Shown here: one piece after another, positions 7,080 through 14,580 of the stretch
Position numbering within the stretch: position 1 is the stretch's first letter
Layout of the letters: each line of letters opens with the position of its first letter
Assembly (NCBI GenBank): GCA_903907185.1
Contig: CAIVND010000089.1
Location: 1 to 26,140, forward strand
Reading direction: 5' to 3'
From: an uncultured Acidimicrobiaceae bacterium
Lineage (GTDB): Bacteria; Actinomycetota; Acidimicrobiia; Acidimicrobiales; Bog-793
DNA length: 26,140 nucleotides
Notes under the pieces: model-generated
Database searches by the model: none
The model's input: only the letters and a program-made list of their open reading frames with translations
Told to the model about the DNA's origin: nothing
Translations under genes and position numbers: made by a program

Positions 7080-7673
7080 ATGACAGGGAACAACTCCCGG
7101 CGTGCGATATTTCTCGATCGCGACGGCGTCATCAACGAGCTACGACCCGACCCAACAACTGGTCTCGCCGAGGGTCCAATCTCGGTGAAGGATGTAAGCC
7201 TCACCAATGACGCCATCGACGCCATTAAACGCCTTCGCTTCGAGGGGTACTTTCTTGTCGGGGTGACTAATCAGCCAGCAGCTGCGAAGGGAACGATCGG
7301 CCTCGCAGAACAGGATGCTATCCACGGCCTCGTCACCACCCTTCTCAAATCAAACGATGCATCGCTCGATGATTGGCGCATCTGTCCGCACCATCCAGAC
7401 GGGGTGGTAGCCGAACTCACCATGGACTGCGACTGCCGCAAACCTCGGCCGGGAATGTTGATTGATGCGGCCCGAGAACACAACCTTGATCTTGGTGAGT
7501 CGTGGATCATCGGAGACAGCGACTCCGACATTGAGGCAGGCATTGCAGCAGGGACCCGAACGGTGCTCATTGGTGAGCAAAATACCCACAAACGACAGCA
7601 TCCCGAACGGGCTTCAATGCAGGTTGACACGCTTACCGAGGCGGTCGACAAGATCCTTGCATCTTCGAACTAG
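7080..7673 (+). CDS. gmhB: D-glycero-D-manno-heptose 1,7-bisphosphate 7-phosphatase GmhB
   Basis: This 197-residue HAD-superfamily (IIIA) phosphatase removes the C7 phosphate of heptose 1,7-bisphosphate. Visible are the nucleophile motif FLDRDGVIN (Asp13, Asp15), VTNQPAAAKG as motif II, the zinc loop CPHHPDG and CDCRKPRPGM (C102, H104, C117, C119), and motif IV IIGDSDSD (Asp146, Asp150). The zinc loop and KPRPGM are characteristic of GmhB and related histidinol phosphatases. The lack of a fused HisB domain and the presence of hddA and hddC downstream favour GmhB. The ATG lies one base after the methyltransferase stop. About 136 bases separate it from the transaldolase gene; I see no convincing promoter or terminator there. 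Confidence 0.9.
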   Translation: MTGNNSRRAIFLDRDGVINELRPDPTTGLAEGPISVKDVSLTNDAIDAIKRLRFEGYFLVGVTNQPAAAKGTIGLAEQDAIHGLVTTLLKSNDASLDDWRICPHHPDGVVAELTMDCDCRKPRPGMLIDAAREHNLDLGESWIIGDSDSDIEAGIAAGTRTVLIGEQNTHKRQHPERASMQVDTLTEAVDKILASSN

Positions 7674-7809
7674 CTCTCCCGAAAACTCCCGGATACCTGC
7701 AGTATTAGTCATTGTTGCCGGACCGAGGCCCGATAGCGCTCAGCATATTCCCCAATACTTTTCCCCCATAGTTAACGATATGAGGGCCAAAAATAGGTAG
7801 TGGATTAGC

Positions 7810-8532
7810 ATGTTGACCATGTCCTTAGAAAATATTCACACGAAACTTTTCGCCGATGGTGCTGATCTTGCGAGCATTTTGGCGGTCGCGGCAGATGAAC
7901 GGATCGCTGGATTCACTACCAATCCGACACTGATGCGAATCGCAGGCGTAAGCGACTATGCGGCCTTTGCTGCAGAGGTACTCGCCCACATCACTGATCG
8001 GCCGATCTCCTTTGAGGTCTTTGCCGATGACCCCGCGGAGATTCGGCGTCAAGCACTTCTCATCTCCGGTTGGGCAGAGAACGTCTATGTGAAGATCCCG
8101 ATCACTACCACCAAAGGCGAGACACTAGCGCCGCTAGTGCGCGAGCTCTCCGAGAGCGGCGTCAAGATCAACATCACTGCGATGTTCACGCTTGAGCAGG
8201 TACGCGATATTACCGAGTGTGTAAAGGCCGGAGCTCCCTCATATCTCTCGATCTTCGCGGGACGAATCGCCGACGCAGGCGTAGACCCAATTCCATTGAT
8301 GTCAGAGGCGATCGAGATCATGAAAGCCGCGCCGCATGCAGAGTGCATCTGGGCCTCCCCACGCGAGGTTCTGAATCTTCTGCAGGCCGACAGCGTCGGG
8401 TGCCACATCATCACCATGACACCCGATCTATTGAAAAAGCTGAGCAACATCGGAAAAGATCTCACACAGTATTCACTCGAAACCGTCCAGATGTTTTTCC
8501 AGGATGCGTCCACTGCGGGCTACCAACTCTAG
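7810..8532 (+). CDS. transaldolase-family protein (short, TalC/FSA-like)
   Basis: The 240-residue product has the short transaldolase barrel. Signatures in order are KLFADGADL (Asp16), GFTTNPTLM, SFEVFAD (Glu69), the Schiff-base lysine in VYVKIPIT (Lys95), INITAMFT (Asn121), SIFAGRIADAG and WASPREVLN. Transaldolases of this group either swap dihydroxyacetone units, giving sedoheptulose 7-phosphate from fructose 6-phosphate and erythrose 4-phosphate, or act as fructose 6-phosphate aldolases. The first reaction supplies the substrate of GmhA. The gene ends 2 bases before hddA, which supports a dedicated supply role (inference). ATG at 7810 was chosen; ATG at 7819 is the alternative. The ribosome site is poor (AGGTAG about 10 bases upstream). 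Confidence 0.88.
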   Translation: MLTMSLENIHTKLFADGADLASILAVAADERIAGFTTNPTLMRIAGVSDYAAFAAEVLAHITDRPISFEVFADDPAEIRRQALLISGWAENVYVKIPITTTKGETLAPLVRELSESGVKINITAMFTLEQVRDITECVKAGAPSYLSIFAGRIADAGVDPIPLMSEAIEIMKAAPHAECIWASPREVLNLLQADSVGCHIITMTPDLLKKLSNIGKDLTQYSLETVQMFFQDASTAGYQL

Positions 8533-8534
8533 AG

Positions 8535-9521
8535 ATGGGTGTCATCCTTGCAAAGGCGCCGCTTCGCATCTCACTCGGTGGGGGCGGAACCGACCTTCGC
8601 TCCTACTACGAAGCCCACGAAGGATTTTTGATCGCAGGCGCAATCAACCAGTACGTCTACATCATGATTCACGCGGCGTTCAGAAAAACCTTTCAGCTGA
8701 AGTATTCGCAGATCGAAGAGGTTGAAGACGCGAATACCATCAAGCACCCAATCTTTCGCGAGGCGTTAACCCGATACTGGAATGGAGAACCTCTTGAGGT
8801 TCATTCAATCGCCGATGTCCCAGCGGGAACGGGCATGGGATCATCTGGCTCATTCACCGTTGCGCTCCTTAAGGCGCTATCGCAGGGACGTCATGTTGCG
8901 ACCACCCCATCGCAGCTTGCGGAACAGGCCTGCGAGATCGAAATTGATTTTCTCAAAGAACCTGTGGGGAAACAGGACCAATATGTAGCCGCGCACGGTG
9001 GAATCTGTGCATACACCTTCCACCAAGATGGGCGCGTCACCGTTGAGCCTCTCTCACTCAGTCAGGTGACACTTGAGAAGATGCACAATCAGATGCTGTT
9101 GTTCTATACCGGCGAGATCCGTTCCGCTTCAAAGATCCTCGCTGATCAGAACAACCGTTCACGGGCAAACGATAGCGAGATGCTCGACAACCTTCATCGC
9201 ACAAAAGAGATGGGATACGAAAGTCGGAAACTTCTCGAATCTGGCGATCTTGTGGCTTACGCAGAGCTCATGAATGAACACTGGCAGAACAAGCGTCGCC
9301 GTTCAAAAGACATGGCGAACCCGCACATCGACAGTCTGTATGAACTAGCTCTGAAGAACGGTGCCATTGGTGGAAAACTCATCGGTGCGGGAGGAGGAGG
9401 TTTCCTCCTTGTCTACTCAGAGTCGCCTACGCATACGCGCGACGCAATGGCTCAGGTGGGCGCTCAAGAACTTCCCTTTGAATTCGAGTTCAGCGGTGCT
9501 GTTGCACAGGGCCTTGTTTAA
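8535..9521 (+). CDS. hddA: D-glycero-D-manno-heptose 7-phosphate kinase HddA (GHMP kinase)
   Basis: The 328-residue GHMP kinase starts MGVILAKAPLRISLGGGGTD, the N-terminal motif typical of HddA and related sugar 1-kinases. The ATP loop is VPAGTGMGSSGSFTVAL (about residues 95-111), followed by EPVGKQDQYVAAHGG, and the C-terminal GHMP motif is GAIGGKLIGAGGGGFLL. HddA phosphorylates C1 of D-glycero-D-manno-heptose 7-phosphate to the alpha-1,7-bisphosphate, the branch leading to GDP-heptose. The frame is open further upstream to 8217, but ATG at 8535 is chosen because it starts the family motif and lies 2 bases after the transaldolase stop. hddC follows after 35 bases. A related fucokinase- or galactokinase-like specificity is the main alternative. 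Confidence 0.9.
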   Translation: MGVILAKAPLRISLGGGGTDLRSYYEAHEGFLIAGAINQYVYIMIHAAFRKTFQLKYSQIEEVEDANTIKHPIFREALTRYWNGEPLEVHSIADVPAGTGMGSSGSFTVALLKALSQGRHVATTPSQLAEQACEIEIDFLKEPVGKQDQYVAAHGGICAYTFHQDGRVTVEPLSLSQVTLEKMHNQMLLFYTGEIRSASKILADQNNRSRANDSEMLDNLHRTKEMGYESRKLLESGDLVAYAELMNEHWQNKRRRSKDMANPHIDSLYELALKNGAIGGKLIGAGGGGFLLVYSESPTHTRDAMAQVGAQELPFEFEFSGAVAQGLV

Positions 9522-9556
9522 AGATGAAAGAAAAACTGATCCGCTAATCTAAGCGG

Positions 9557-10255
9557 GTGCTTCCCACCGTATGCATCCTTGCCGGAGGACTTGGCGCTCG
9601 GCTTGGCGAACTTACGAAGAACACGCCCAAACCTCTTCTCGAAGTCGCAGATGAGCCGTTTCTCTCTCACCAAATCCGTCTTCTCGCAAGACATGGCGCG
9701 TCGAAGATCGTGCTCTGCGTTGGTTATCTCGGCCACATGGTTGAGGAGGCGATTGGATATGAGCAAGAGGGAATTGAGATCTCCTACAGCTATGACTCAA
9801 AGGACCTCGATGGAACACTTGGAGCCCTCCGGCGCGCACGCCCTCTCCTCGGCGAACACTTTCTCGTTCTCTACGGCGACACCTATCTCCAACTTGACTA
9901 TGCCGATTTCGCTAATAGATGGGAGTTGAGCGGACTTCCCGCAGCGATGACGGTGCTCCGCACTACCGGTACCAACTATCTTCCAAACGCTGTCTTCCGC
10001 GACAACGAGATCGTTCTCTACGACAAATTTACGAAGACCAACGAGATGCACTGGATCGACTACGGCCTTGAGGGTCTCAACTCGAGTGCGCTCGACCTTG
10101 TTGGTGAGGAGGTCTCCGACCTCGCTGATCTCTCAAAAGTCATGTCACTTGACCATCAGATCTTTGGCTACGAGGTGACGAAGTGTTTCTACGACATCGG
10201 GACGCCCGAGGCGCTACTCGAGACGGACGCAATGCTGCGGGCGCGAAGCCACTAG
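9557..10255 (+). CDS. hddC: heptose 1-phosphate nucleotidyltransferase HddC-like
   Basis: The 232-residue protein is a RmlA/GlmU-type sugar 1-phosphate nucleotidyltransferase. It has the nucleotide loop CILAGGLGARLGELTKNTPK (from residue 6), KPLLEV (Lys25), LYGDTYLQLDYADF with the metal-binding Asp108, and a C-terminal FYDIGTPEALLETD. In the hddA-hddC branch it would transfer GMP to heptose 1-phosphate, giving GDP-D-glycero-alpha-D-manno-heptose; the base specificity cannot be read from sequence. The GTG start at 9557 is forced: an in-frame TAA lies at 9545. The ribosome site is weak. It is the last gene of the plus-strand run, ending 22 bases before the convergent SDR gene. Confidence 0.87.
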   Translation: MLPTVCILAGGLGARLGELTKNTPKPLLEVADEPFLSHQIRLLARHGASKIVLCVGYLGHMVEEAIGYEQEGIEISYSYDSKDLDGTLGALRRARPLLGEHFLVLYGDTYLQLDYADFANRWELSGLPAAMTVLRTTGTNYLPNAVFRDNEIVLYDKFTKTNEMHWIDYGLEGLNSSALDLVGEEVSDLADLSKVMSLDHQIFGYEVTKCFYDIGTPEALLETDAMLRARSH

Positions 10256-10277
10256 CTGATTGCAGAGAACCTCTCGT

Positions 10278-11237
10278 CTAGAGGAGCCGCTGCGCCTCAA
10301 CAAGACTGCGCTCTGCGGTATCACGAAGTGCGTCCATGCTCGACCATGAGTTAGCCCACCCAAGGCTGCGAATCTTGTTTGATGAGAACCGTACGATCGG
10401 GACGTCACCCCTCCATCCACGAGATTCAGTGCCGTAGATGATCTCAACACCTTTCAGACCCATGACCTCAATAACGAGATGAGCGATCTCCGTAACCGTC
10501 ACGTACTGATCTGTTCCCACGTTATAGACATCAAAGGGAGTTTGGCGACGTGATTTCATGAGGAAAAGCGCGTCGAGGATGTCATACACATGGACGTAGG
10601 ACTTGCTCTGCGTTCCGTTGCCCATCACATCGAGACTCGTAGGGTCACGCAAAAGTTTGCGAACAAAGTCAAAGACAATGCCATGAGTCGAGCGCGGTCC
10701 AACAACGTTGGCGAAACGAAACGCCACTCCCTCGATATCGAACATGTGGCAGTAGGCACTTACCAACGTCTCTCCTGCGAGCTTGCTTGCGCCATAGGTT
10801 GAAACGGGACGAAGTGGTCCAAAGGTCTCGTCGACCTCCAGCTCGCCGAGATCACCATAAACACCACTACCCGAGGTATAAGTAATCCTTGGGACACCAG
10901 TTAGGCGCATCGCCTCCATGATCTGATTCACGAGCACGGTACCGAGTCGGTAGTCCACGGTTGGATCATTAACCGCTGCTGCAATGTCCGCATTCGCCGC
11001 GAGTTGAAAGACGTGATCGGCACCCTCCATTGCGGACATGAGCTTCTTTGAGTCGACGATGTCACCCTCAACAAGAGTGAACCGCTCATCATTGGCGTAT
11101 GGCTCGAGATGCCAACGTTGTCCCGAGAGAAAATTGTCATATACGACAACTTTTGCGTCATCTTCATCCGCTAAAAGACGCTCAACGATGTTGCTACCAA
11201 TGAATCCAGCGCCGCCTGCAATGAAGTAGGTACTCAA
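10278..11237 (-). CDS. NAD-dependent epimerase/dehydratase (extended SDR)
   Basis: The 319-residue extended SDR has the dinucleotide motif FIAGGAGFIGSNI (glycines 8, 9, 11, 14), NVVGPRSTHG, and the catalytic YGASK (Tyr148, Lys152) with upstream Ser122 in TYTSGSGVYG. Enzymes of this type epimerise, dehydrate or reduce nucleotide sugars. Typical GalE, RmlB, HldD and GDP-heptose 4,6-dehydratase (DmhA) share these motifs, so the reaction is not fixed. The TTG start at 11237 begins the family motif directly; a GGAG lies about 12 bases upstream. It is convergent with hddC and transcribed in the same direction as the glycosyltransferase operon upstream, with a 151-base gap. A role in modifying the nucleotide heptose is likely from context. 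Confidence 0.88.
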   Translation of the reverse strand: MSTYFIAGGAGFIGSNIVERLLADEDDAKVVVYDNFLSGQRWHLEPYANDERFTLVEGDIVDSKKLMSAMEGADHVFQLAANADIAAAVNDPTVDYRLGTVLVNQIMEAMRLTGVPRITYTSGSGVYGDLGELEVDETFGPLRPVSTYGASKLAGETLVSAYCHMFDIEGVAFRFANVVGPRSTHGIVFDFVRKLLRDPTSLDVMGNGTQSKSYVHVYDILDALFLMKSRRQTPFDVYNVGTDQYVTVTEIAHLVIEVMGLKGVEIIYGTESRGWRGDVPIVRFSSNKIRSLGWANSWSSMDALRDTAERSLVEAQRLL

Positions 11238-11388
11238 GGGGGATCAACTCTCCGTGTTGTCGGGTTACAAACTCTTTGCTTTAGGGACCAAAACCATCGA
11301 AGGATCTCCGTTCACCCTACTCAATCGTTCGTCTGACTTGAGAGTGGCGCGAAAGAGCGCCCGCTCGGGCAACACCTTTGGCTTGTGG

Positions 11389-11682
11389 TCAACCTCTTAC
11401 GGGATCCGCGCCTTCGGTCGAGTCGGGAGGAGTTTGTTCATCTGATGATGCGGTGAGATGTGCGATCTGTGCCTCAAGATTTCGGATATGCACATCCTTT
11501 AGGCCCAATGCCTCATTGCCCATGCGCTCAAGTCTCTTGATGTATCGCTCCTTTAGCGCAACCTCAAGCTGAAGTGAGCGAAACTCGGTGTCTCGGATGT
11601 CATCCTCTTCGCGTCGCAGTTCGAGCAGCTCCTCGAGCTCTTCGAGGCGTGTACGTAGCGCGGTGACGTCGTCTTCACTCAT
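11389..11682 (-). CDS. 97-residue coiled-coil protein
   Basis: Residues 1-78 are nearly continuous heptad-type coiled coil (for example TRLEELEELLELRREEDDIR and KDVHIRNLEAQIAHL), followed by a short acidic, Pro-containing tail. There are no cysteines, signal peptide or membrane segment. The ATG overlaps the stop of the GT2 gene by ATGA, so translation is probably coupled. The heptads resemble in style the N-terminal coiled coil of the GT2 protein just upstream (both have an Asp-x-x-Ile-Arg-x-Leu pattern), which suggests the two could pair. No database family comes to mind; the function is unknown. Confidence 0.75.
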   Translation of the reverse strand: MSEDDVTALRTRLEELEELLELRREEDDIRDTEFRSLQLEVALKERYIKRLERMGNEALGLKDVHIRNLEAQIAHLTASSDEQTPPDSTEGADPVRG

Positions 11683-13352
11683 ACCTTTTCATCCTCACTG
11701 TCAATGTTGTTGTTGCGGCTGTTCATCAGCTGACGAAGAACCTCACTCCACGGAATTGGTGCACTTGAAAAATGCTGGCTGAGTACCTGCACGTTGGTGG
11801 TGTCTGGATAGGCGTCGGCGAACAACGCCACCGGTAGCGAAGGAAGAGTCCGCTGAACGGTATGAAGTAATTCGTTATCACGATCAGCACAGCCGTTAAT
11901 GGCAATGTCAAAGACATGGGCGGGTGACAAGAGGAACTCCTGTAGGGAGTGGTCATCGGTCCAGTCCACGACCGCGACTCCCATCGCGCAGAGCTCATCA
12001 TTGTTTGCAATACGCGTTGGTGAAAGTAGCGCAAGATGAGACGCACTATCACCAATCAGCGACTGGCACAGTGGCACAGCCTCGCGGTCGGCGTCTGCGA
12101 GAACGAGTACCCGCACCGGACGATCCATCGCTCGCCAAACGCCATCATTGATCTCGGTGAGATCCAAATTGCGGGGTTTGACGTTATCTATTAATCGCTT
12201 GGCCCATCGGTCATAGAAGACAGCCTGGTTCTTCTCAAAGAGGAAGCTCCGATAGAGCGAGTTTGTGCTCGCTGACTCGAGGTGGCTGATGTAGGAACGA
12301 GGTTGGTACCAGACCTCCTCGCCGGCTTCAATCAACCGAAGGCAAAAGTCCGTGTCTTCGTAGTACGCGGGATAGTACGCGTCGGCTGCCATCCCGTCGA
12401 TCTTGTTCCAACTTGAACGGCGAACAAGCAACGAAGTCCCTGAACAATGTTCAACGCGACGTTCAAAGTCATAGCTGCGGTCGTCTCCCGAAAGATTACG
12501 ACCAACTTTGACCGTTGACCCATCCGCCCAGATCAAACTTCCCGCCTCCTGGATGGTCCCATCAGGAAAAAGCGTCGTTGACCCGACAGCAGCAGCATTC
12601 GGTCGTCGTCTCGCTGTCTCAACGAGAGGCTCGAGCCACTGCTCGGTGACCTCGGTGTCATCGTTGAGAAGAACGATGAACTCTCCCCGTGCTCGTGCTA
12701 CACCAAGATTGACCGCTCCCCCGTAACCAACATTCACCCGGGTTGTGACGGTCCGGATCCCCACCGTCTCGTTCTCGACAAACTGAACGAGCTCGTCAGC
12801 TGGCTCGTTCAAGATCATGACGACCTCATAGGAGGTGGTTCGTACACTCTTCAATAGCGCGTGCAAACAGGATTTGAGATGCGGGGCTGTCTTCCAAGCG
12901 AGGATGATGATCGAGACCACCGGATCATCGATCTGGCAAAAGATCAACGGTCCATCATCGGCATTAACACTTTGGGACTTTCGCAACGAGCGGAGCTTAC
13001 GGATAATGGCGTGAAATGCCCGACCCTTTGCAATCCAGATCGCCCGGGCAAACACGCGGTAGCTGAGCTTTTGCTGCACGGACATCAGCGCCTGGCCGGT
13101 GCGATCGAGATCCCCTTGCATCCGCTCGTACTCCATCGCAAGTTCGTTCCACTTGCGATCGAGATCATCAGCGCGTCTGTTCTCATGCCAAAGTTCCAAG
13201 TCCAATTTTTTGATTCGTTTGTTCTTCTTCTTCTTGATCCGGCCGAGCTCTCGCTCGAGATTGGCAATCTCGAGGTTCCGCATCTTCTCAATCTCCAGCA
13301 GCTCGCGGATCTGAAGATCGCGAGCCTCAGCCTCCTCACGGCTCTCATCCAT
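11679..13352 (-). CDS. GT2 glycosyltransferase with N-terminal coiled coil
   Basis: The 557-residue protein has three parts. Residues 1-95 are a charged coiled coil with a Lys-rich stretch (about 38-50). Residues about 144-390 are a WbbL/rhamnosyltransferase-type GT2 domain: VVSIIILAWK, NVGYGGAVNLGVARARGEF, the metal-binding pair in LLNDDTEV (Asp231, Asp232), SGTSLLVRRSSW and YYEDTDFCLRL (Glu332, Asp333). Residues about 400-557 form an extra domain of unknown role with RVLVLADADREAV. The enzyme is expected to add a sugar to a lipid-linked or surface glycan at the inner membrane face. ATG at 13352 is preferred to the longer upstream frame because the coiled coil begins there and the gene overlaps the GT4 stop by eight bases (ATGGATGA). 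Confidence 0.9.
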   Translation of the reverse strand: MDESREEAEARDLQIRELLEIEKMRNLEIANLERELGRIKKKKNKRIKKLDLELWHENRRADDLDRKWNELAMEYERMQGDLDRTGQALMSVQQKLSYRVFARAIWIAKGRAFHAIIRKLRSLRKSQSVNADDGPLIFCQIDDPVVSIIILAWKTAPHLKSCLHALLKSVRTTSYEVVMILNEPADELVQFVENETVGIRTVTTRVNVGYGGAVNLGVARARGEFIVLLNDDTEVTEQWLEPLVETARRRPNAAAVGSTTLFPDGTIQEAGSLIWADGSTVKVGRNLSGDDRSYDFERRVEHCSGTSLLVRRSSWNKIDGMAADAYYPAYYEDTDFCLRLIEAGEEVWYQPRSYISHLESASTNSLYRSFLFEKNQAVFYDRWAKRLIDNVKPRNLDLTEINDGVWRAMDRPVRVLVLADADREAVPLCQSLIGDSASHLALLSPTRIANNDELCAMGVAVVDWTDDHSLQEFLLSPAHVFDIAINGCADRDNELLHTVQRTLPSLPVALFADAYPDTTNVQVLSQHFSSAPIPWSEVLRQLMNSRNNNIDSEDEKV

Positions 13353-14580
13353 TGCGGGAATCCGAGAGATCGCCAGAGTGGTAACTCGACGGAAGATAGC
13401 GCTCGAGGATCGAGGGCCAAACGTTGGTGAGACGTTCGCGCTCCCAGGCGGAGCACTGCGCTCGAAGCAACTGGCGCTCTTGCTCCCACAGCTGCTCGTC
13501 ACGAAGAAGAGCAACGATCCGCACGGCAAACTCCGTGGGATCGTCAGTGACAAAAAGGTACGAGGGAGACCAGGCCGGTCGACCAGCGGAACCGTCAGTG
13601 AACCCCGGAATCGGCATCCCCTCTGCTCCAACCACCGTTGAGACAACGGGCACTCCCGCCTGAAGCGCCTCCATCGTCTTGTTTTTCACTCCCGCCCCGT
13701 AGCGATTTGGCACAATCACCACTCGGCGTGACCCGTAGTAGCCCTTGAGGTCGTCGACGCGCCCAATAAATCGGATGGACTCACAGGCGAATCGACGCAC
13801 CTCAATCGGAGCTTTTGCCCCCGTTACCTCGAGTTCCGCCTCGGGAAGACGGGCCAGCACGCGGGGCCAAACCTCGCGCGCGAACCATCTCATACCGTCA
13901 CCGTTCGGTGATTTTGCACCAGCAGACCAACCGGCGATGAAACACACTCCCGACCGATCTTGAAAACCTGCCTCCGTCCAATCCATTGAGTGAAGGAGTG
14001 GACTGTGAACAATGACCGGGCGATCGGTAAGTTGTCGAAGGATCTCTGCCTCATCTTGAGAGACGCAGACGAGCTCGTCTACCTCCCGTGCAATGGTCTC
14101 CTCGACCTCACGCATCGCCTCCATCTCGCGACGCAGCGATCGCCTCCCAGAGCTCTCTGCAAGATCGAGCTGGCGCTCAAGCCTGCGATAGAAGAGAGCT
14201 TCAGCGTCGTAGATCACGGGAACATCTCGCAGATAACGCTTGATGGTCTTGATCACCAATTGGTAGTTGTGTGGTCGAGAGATGATGACTAAGTCGTAGG
14301 CCCTTCCAGCGAGCACAACACGTCGCAGATGTCGGCCAAGCTCCTCAGTAATTACCTCAAGGGGAAGCTCTCCCGTCCATCGACGAACCGATACCGGCCG
14401 AGTACCCGCATGGAAAACATCGACGACAGGAAAGAGGGAGACCTCAACATTTGGAACTGCCTGGATCGTCGAGATGGTCTCCAGCATCCTTGGGTAGCCC
14501 GAACCTGCAGCAGCGTTGGGGACAACATCATCGACGATGAGTACCCTGCGTGCGCCTTCGGCTATCGACTGCGCGGTCAT
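13345..14580 (-). CDS. GT4-type glycosyltransferase
   Basis: The 411-residue protein has the GT-B architecture. The N-terminal half has VLIVDDVVPNAAAGSGYPR and VPVIYDAEALFYRR, and the C-terminal half has GVCFIAGWSAGAKSPNGDG, IRFIGRVDDLKGYY, and the nucleotide-sugar site in AGVKNKTMEALQAGVPVVST (Glu304). Between them, about residues 135-165, is a charged helical stretch. It would transfer a nucleotide-activated sugar during glycan assembly at the cytoplasmic membrane face. The ATG at 14580 shares one base with the TGA of the CitE-like gene (TGATG), and the 3' end overlaps the GT2 gene, so it is tightly coupled on both sides. The donor sugar is unknown; heptose is possible from the neighbourhood. 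Confidence 0.9.
   Translation of the reverse strand: MTAQSIAEGARRVLIVDDVVPNAAAGSGYPRMLETISTIQAVPNVEVSLFPVVDVFHAGTRPVSVRRWTGELPLEVITEELGRHLRRVVLAGRAYDLVIISRPHNYQLVIKTIKRYLRDVPVIYDAEALFYRRLERQLDLAESSGRRSLRREMEAMREVEETIAREVDELVCVSQDEAEILRQLTDRPVIVHSPLLHSMDWTEAGFQDRSGVCFIAGWSAGAKSPNGDGMRWFAREVWPRVLARLPEAELEVTGAKAPIEVRRFACESIRFIGRVDDLKGYYGSRRVVIVPNRYGAGVKNKTMEALQAGVPVVSTVVGAEGMPIPGFTDGSAGRPAWSPSYLFVTDDPTEFAVRIVALLRDEQLWEQERQLLRAQCSAWERERLTNVWPSILERYLPSSYHSGDLSDSRNG

Noticed and set aside
8217..8534. long upstream extension of the hddA frame
   Set aside because: It overlaps the transaldolase in another frame and lacks protein-like composition; the family N-terminal motif starts at the ATG at 8535.
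10270..10284. CCTCT/AGAGG hairpin between hddC and the SDR gene
   Set aside because: The stem is only five bases, overlaps the SDR stop codon and has no T run, so it is not convincing as a terminator.
12861..13430. 189-residue plus-strand open frame
   Set aside because: It is antisense to the GT2 coiled coil and domain start; its Leu/Ser-rich runs are the reverse complement of Glu/Lys/Arg-rich heptads.
13353..13646. 98-residue N-terminal extension of the GT2 frame
   Set aside because: It overlaps the GT4 gene in a different frame and has no coherent fold; the coiled coil begins at the ATG at 13352.
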